Shown here: positions 63,086 to 64,000 of the stretch, in pieces | How positions within the stretch are numbered: position 1 is the stretch's first letter | Layout: every line of letters starts with the position of its first letter | Source: Paracoccus cavernae | Lineage (GTDB): Bacteria > Pseudomonadota > Alphaproteobacteria > Rhodobacterales > Rhodobacteraceae | Length of the DNA: 64,000 nt | Reading direction: 5' to 3' | Assembly: GCA_030410095.1 (NCBI GenBank) | Contig: JAUFRC010000001.1 | Coordinates: 3,180,501 to 3,244,500, forward strand | The notes under the pieces: generated by a model | Database searches by the model: none | Seen by the model: the letters and a program-made list of their open reading frames with translations, nothing else | What the model was told of the DNA's origin: nothing | Translations under genes and position numbers: made by a program

Positions 63086-63678
63086 TCACTCCTTCGAGTC
63101 GCCGGCTTCGCCGGGATCGGTTTCGATTTCGTCAAAAGCGGATTCGTCAAAGCCCTCGACGTCCATGCCGGCCTCTTTTTCTGGCGCAGCATTTCGGCGA
63201 TCAGCTCGTCGGTCAGAACCAGCTTGGCATCGGAAAGCAGATCGAAGTTGAGACCGATGGTCCCTTCTTCGATATTGATCAGGATCTCGTCGCCCTCGAC
63301 GCCGACCGAAACGCCCTTGAAGCGCTTGCGGCCGTCGATGGGCTGATTCGTCTCCACACGGATCTCGTAGCCTTCAAAGGTTGCGAAATCCTTGAGGCGC
63401 GTCAGCGGACGGTCGATGCCCGGGCTCGAAACTTCGAGGTGATAGGCATCCTCGAGCGGATCTTCGACGTCCAGCGTGGCGCTGACGGCGGTCGAAATCA
63501 CGGCGCAATCGTCGACGTTGATGCCGCCCTCGGGGCGGTCCGCCATGATCTGGAGCGTCGCGGTCTTGCCGCCTTGAAGGCGGATGCGGACCAGCTCGAA
63601 TCCCAGATCTTCGATTACCGGTCGCAGGATTTCGGCCAAACGCCGGTCGATGGCCGTCTTGGCAACGAGGTCGGTCAT
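63086..63678 (-). CDS. rimP: Ribosome maturation factor RimP (one frame break)
   Basis: RimP helps assemble the 30S subunit. The protein starts [20 protein letters not shown] and contains [18 protein letters not shown], the family signature. One A missing in the run near 63180 changes the tail; repaired it reads [20 protein letters not shown] and stops at 63086, giving 197 residues. GGAG precedes the ATG at 63678. It opens the rimP-nusA-ylxR-infB operon, with a structured leader upstream. Confidence 0.93.
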
Positions 63679-63693
63679 GAGGTCTCCAAATAC

Positions 63694-63751
63694 AAAAAAC
63701 GGGCCGTTGCGGCCCGTGCGTCTTACCGGTGGGCAGGTTTTGGACACCTGC
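63694..63751 (-). promoter_or_regulatory. Two hairpins in the rimP-nusA leader, the second terminator-like
   Basis: In minus-strand order the leader first contains GCAGGT/ACCTGC arms (63733-63738 and 63746-63751). Then comes an eight-base stem ACGGGCCG/CGGCCCGT (63699-63717) followed directly by six T's (complement of 63694-63699). The latter is a textbook intrinsic terminator placed only about 15 bases before the rimP start. Together they could form an attenuator for the nusA operon, though the second could instead terminate transcription from the gene upstream. Confidence 0.55.
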
Positions 63752-63767
63752 GCCGCTGTTAAAAGTC

Positions 63768-63796
63768 CATATAGAGCAAGAAAGCCCCTTCCGCAA
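63768..63796 (-). promoter_or_regulatory. Sigma-70-like promoter candidate for rimP-nusA-ylxR-infB
   Basis: On the minus strand TTGCGG (complement of 63791-63796) and TATATG (complement of 63768-63773) are 17 bases apart, each matching consensus at about four of six positions. It would start a leader of roughly 80 bases containing the two hairpins. Confidence 0.45.
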
Positions 63797-63899
63797 GGGT
63801 TTCGCACGATGGGACCCGATTGCCCGCCGCGAAATCGCGCATTTCCGCCTGCCCCAGAGGGCGCTTGCGGCGGGCCTTCGGTGCAGGCCACGCATGGCT

Positions 63900-64000
63900 C
63901 TAACGCAGCCCGTCCATGATTCGCACCAATTCGGCGCTGATGCGCGGCTCGGACATGGCATGGCCCGAGGCCGGAACCAGCCGCAGCTCGCAGCCCGGCC
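63900..64000 (-). CDS. Prolyl aminopeptidase-like alpha/beta hydrolase (3' end only)
   Basis: Only the last 33 or so codons are inside the window. They read [20 protein letters not shown] and end LVRIMDGLR before TAG at 63900. The GHAMSEP segment fits the catalytic His region near the C-terminus of proline iminopeptidases and related alpha/beta hydrolases. The rest of the gene lies beyond base 64000, so the assignment is tentative. No T-rich hairpin follows until 63717. Confidence 0.55.
   Translation of the reverse strand, partial: PGCELRLVPASGHAMSEPRISAELVRIMDGLR

Noticed and set aside
63717..63800. A tRNA such as metY upstream of rimP
   Set aside because: The leader has hairpins but no cloverleaf, no T-arm GGTTCRA and no acceptor pairing.

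Overview
The window is a GC-rich stretch of alphaproteobacterial chromosome, almost certainly from Paracoccus or a close relative in the Rhodobacteraceae. The best evidence is the bc1 operon at 6.7-10 kb. It encodes a 190-residue Rieske protein, a 440-residue cytochrome b, and a cytochrome c1 of about 455 residues with a long Ala/Pro/Glu-rich N-terminal segment, which is the hallmark known from Paracoccus denitrificans. The neighbouring gene orders also fit this family: uvrC-pgsA-moaD-moaE, gltD-secreted protein-gltB, kdsD-lptC-lptA-lptB-hpf-ptsN, ilvE//petP-petR and rimP-nusA-ylxR-infB. Nearly everything is housekeeping. I see no phage, insertion sequence, CRISPR array or defence island.

Layout. 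0-11 kb (all minus): uvrC, a DnaQ-like exonuclease, pgsA, moaD and moaE; an AT-rich gap with a DnaA box and clustered GANTC sites; an S49 peptidase, a 37-residue membrane protein and a pteridine-reductase-like SDR; rbsK; petABC; radC. 11-15 kb: dnaK-dnaJ behind an RpoH-type promoter, and an ABC-2 exporter permease. 15.6-25.9 kb (plus): cysQ, kdsB, then a surface-polysaccharide block (GT2, galU, galE, GT4, a GT92-like enzyme, a GT14/DUF5928 enzyme and a NodH-like sulfotransferase). 25.9-40.5 kb (minus): a DMT exporter, queG, gst, mtgA, a DUF1269 protein, gltB, a secreted protein, gltD, uppP, an NDUFA9-like protein and a GMC oxidoreductase. 40.8-49.1 kb (plus): a small membrane protein, tRNA-Leu(CAG), an MFS symporter, rnd, kdsD-lptCAB, hpf, ptsN and a small charged protein. 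49.2-64 kb: ilvE facing petP-petR, a GNAT enzyme, secA, a PpiC-type isomerase, argJ-mutT, a 43-residue protein, infB-ylxR-nusA-rimP, and the 3' end of a prolyl-aminopeptidase-like gene.

The genes fall into a few functional groups. Respiratory chain: petABC plus the petP/petR regulators. Envelope: kdsB, kdsD, lptA/B/C, uppP, mtgA, galU, galE, the glycosyltransferases and the exporter permease. Transcription and translation: nusA, infB, rimP, hpf, queG. Protein folding and export: dnaK/dnaJ, secA, PpiC, S49 peptidase. Nitrogen and amino acids: gltBD, ilvE, argJ, ptsN.

Important caveat: about 50 single-base frame breaks are scattered over roughly 30 genes, including indispensable ones (dnaK, infB, gltB, lptB, uvrC). 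Most are one base missing from a short homopolymer, and restoring it rejoins a textbook protein. I read these as base-calling or assembly errors, not pseudogenes. Coordinates below span the whole inferred gene, and the approximate break points are noted in each entry. Protein lengths for broken genes assume the repair.
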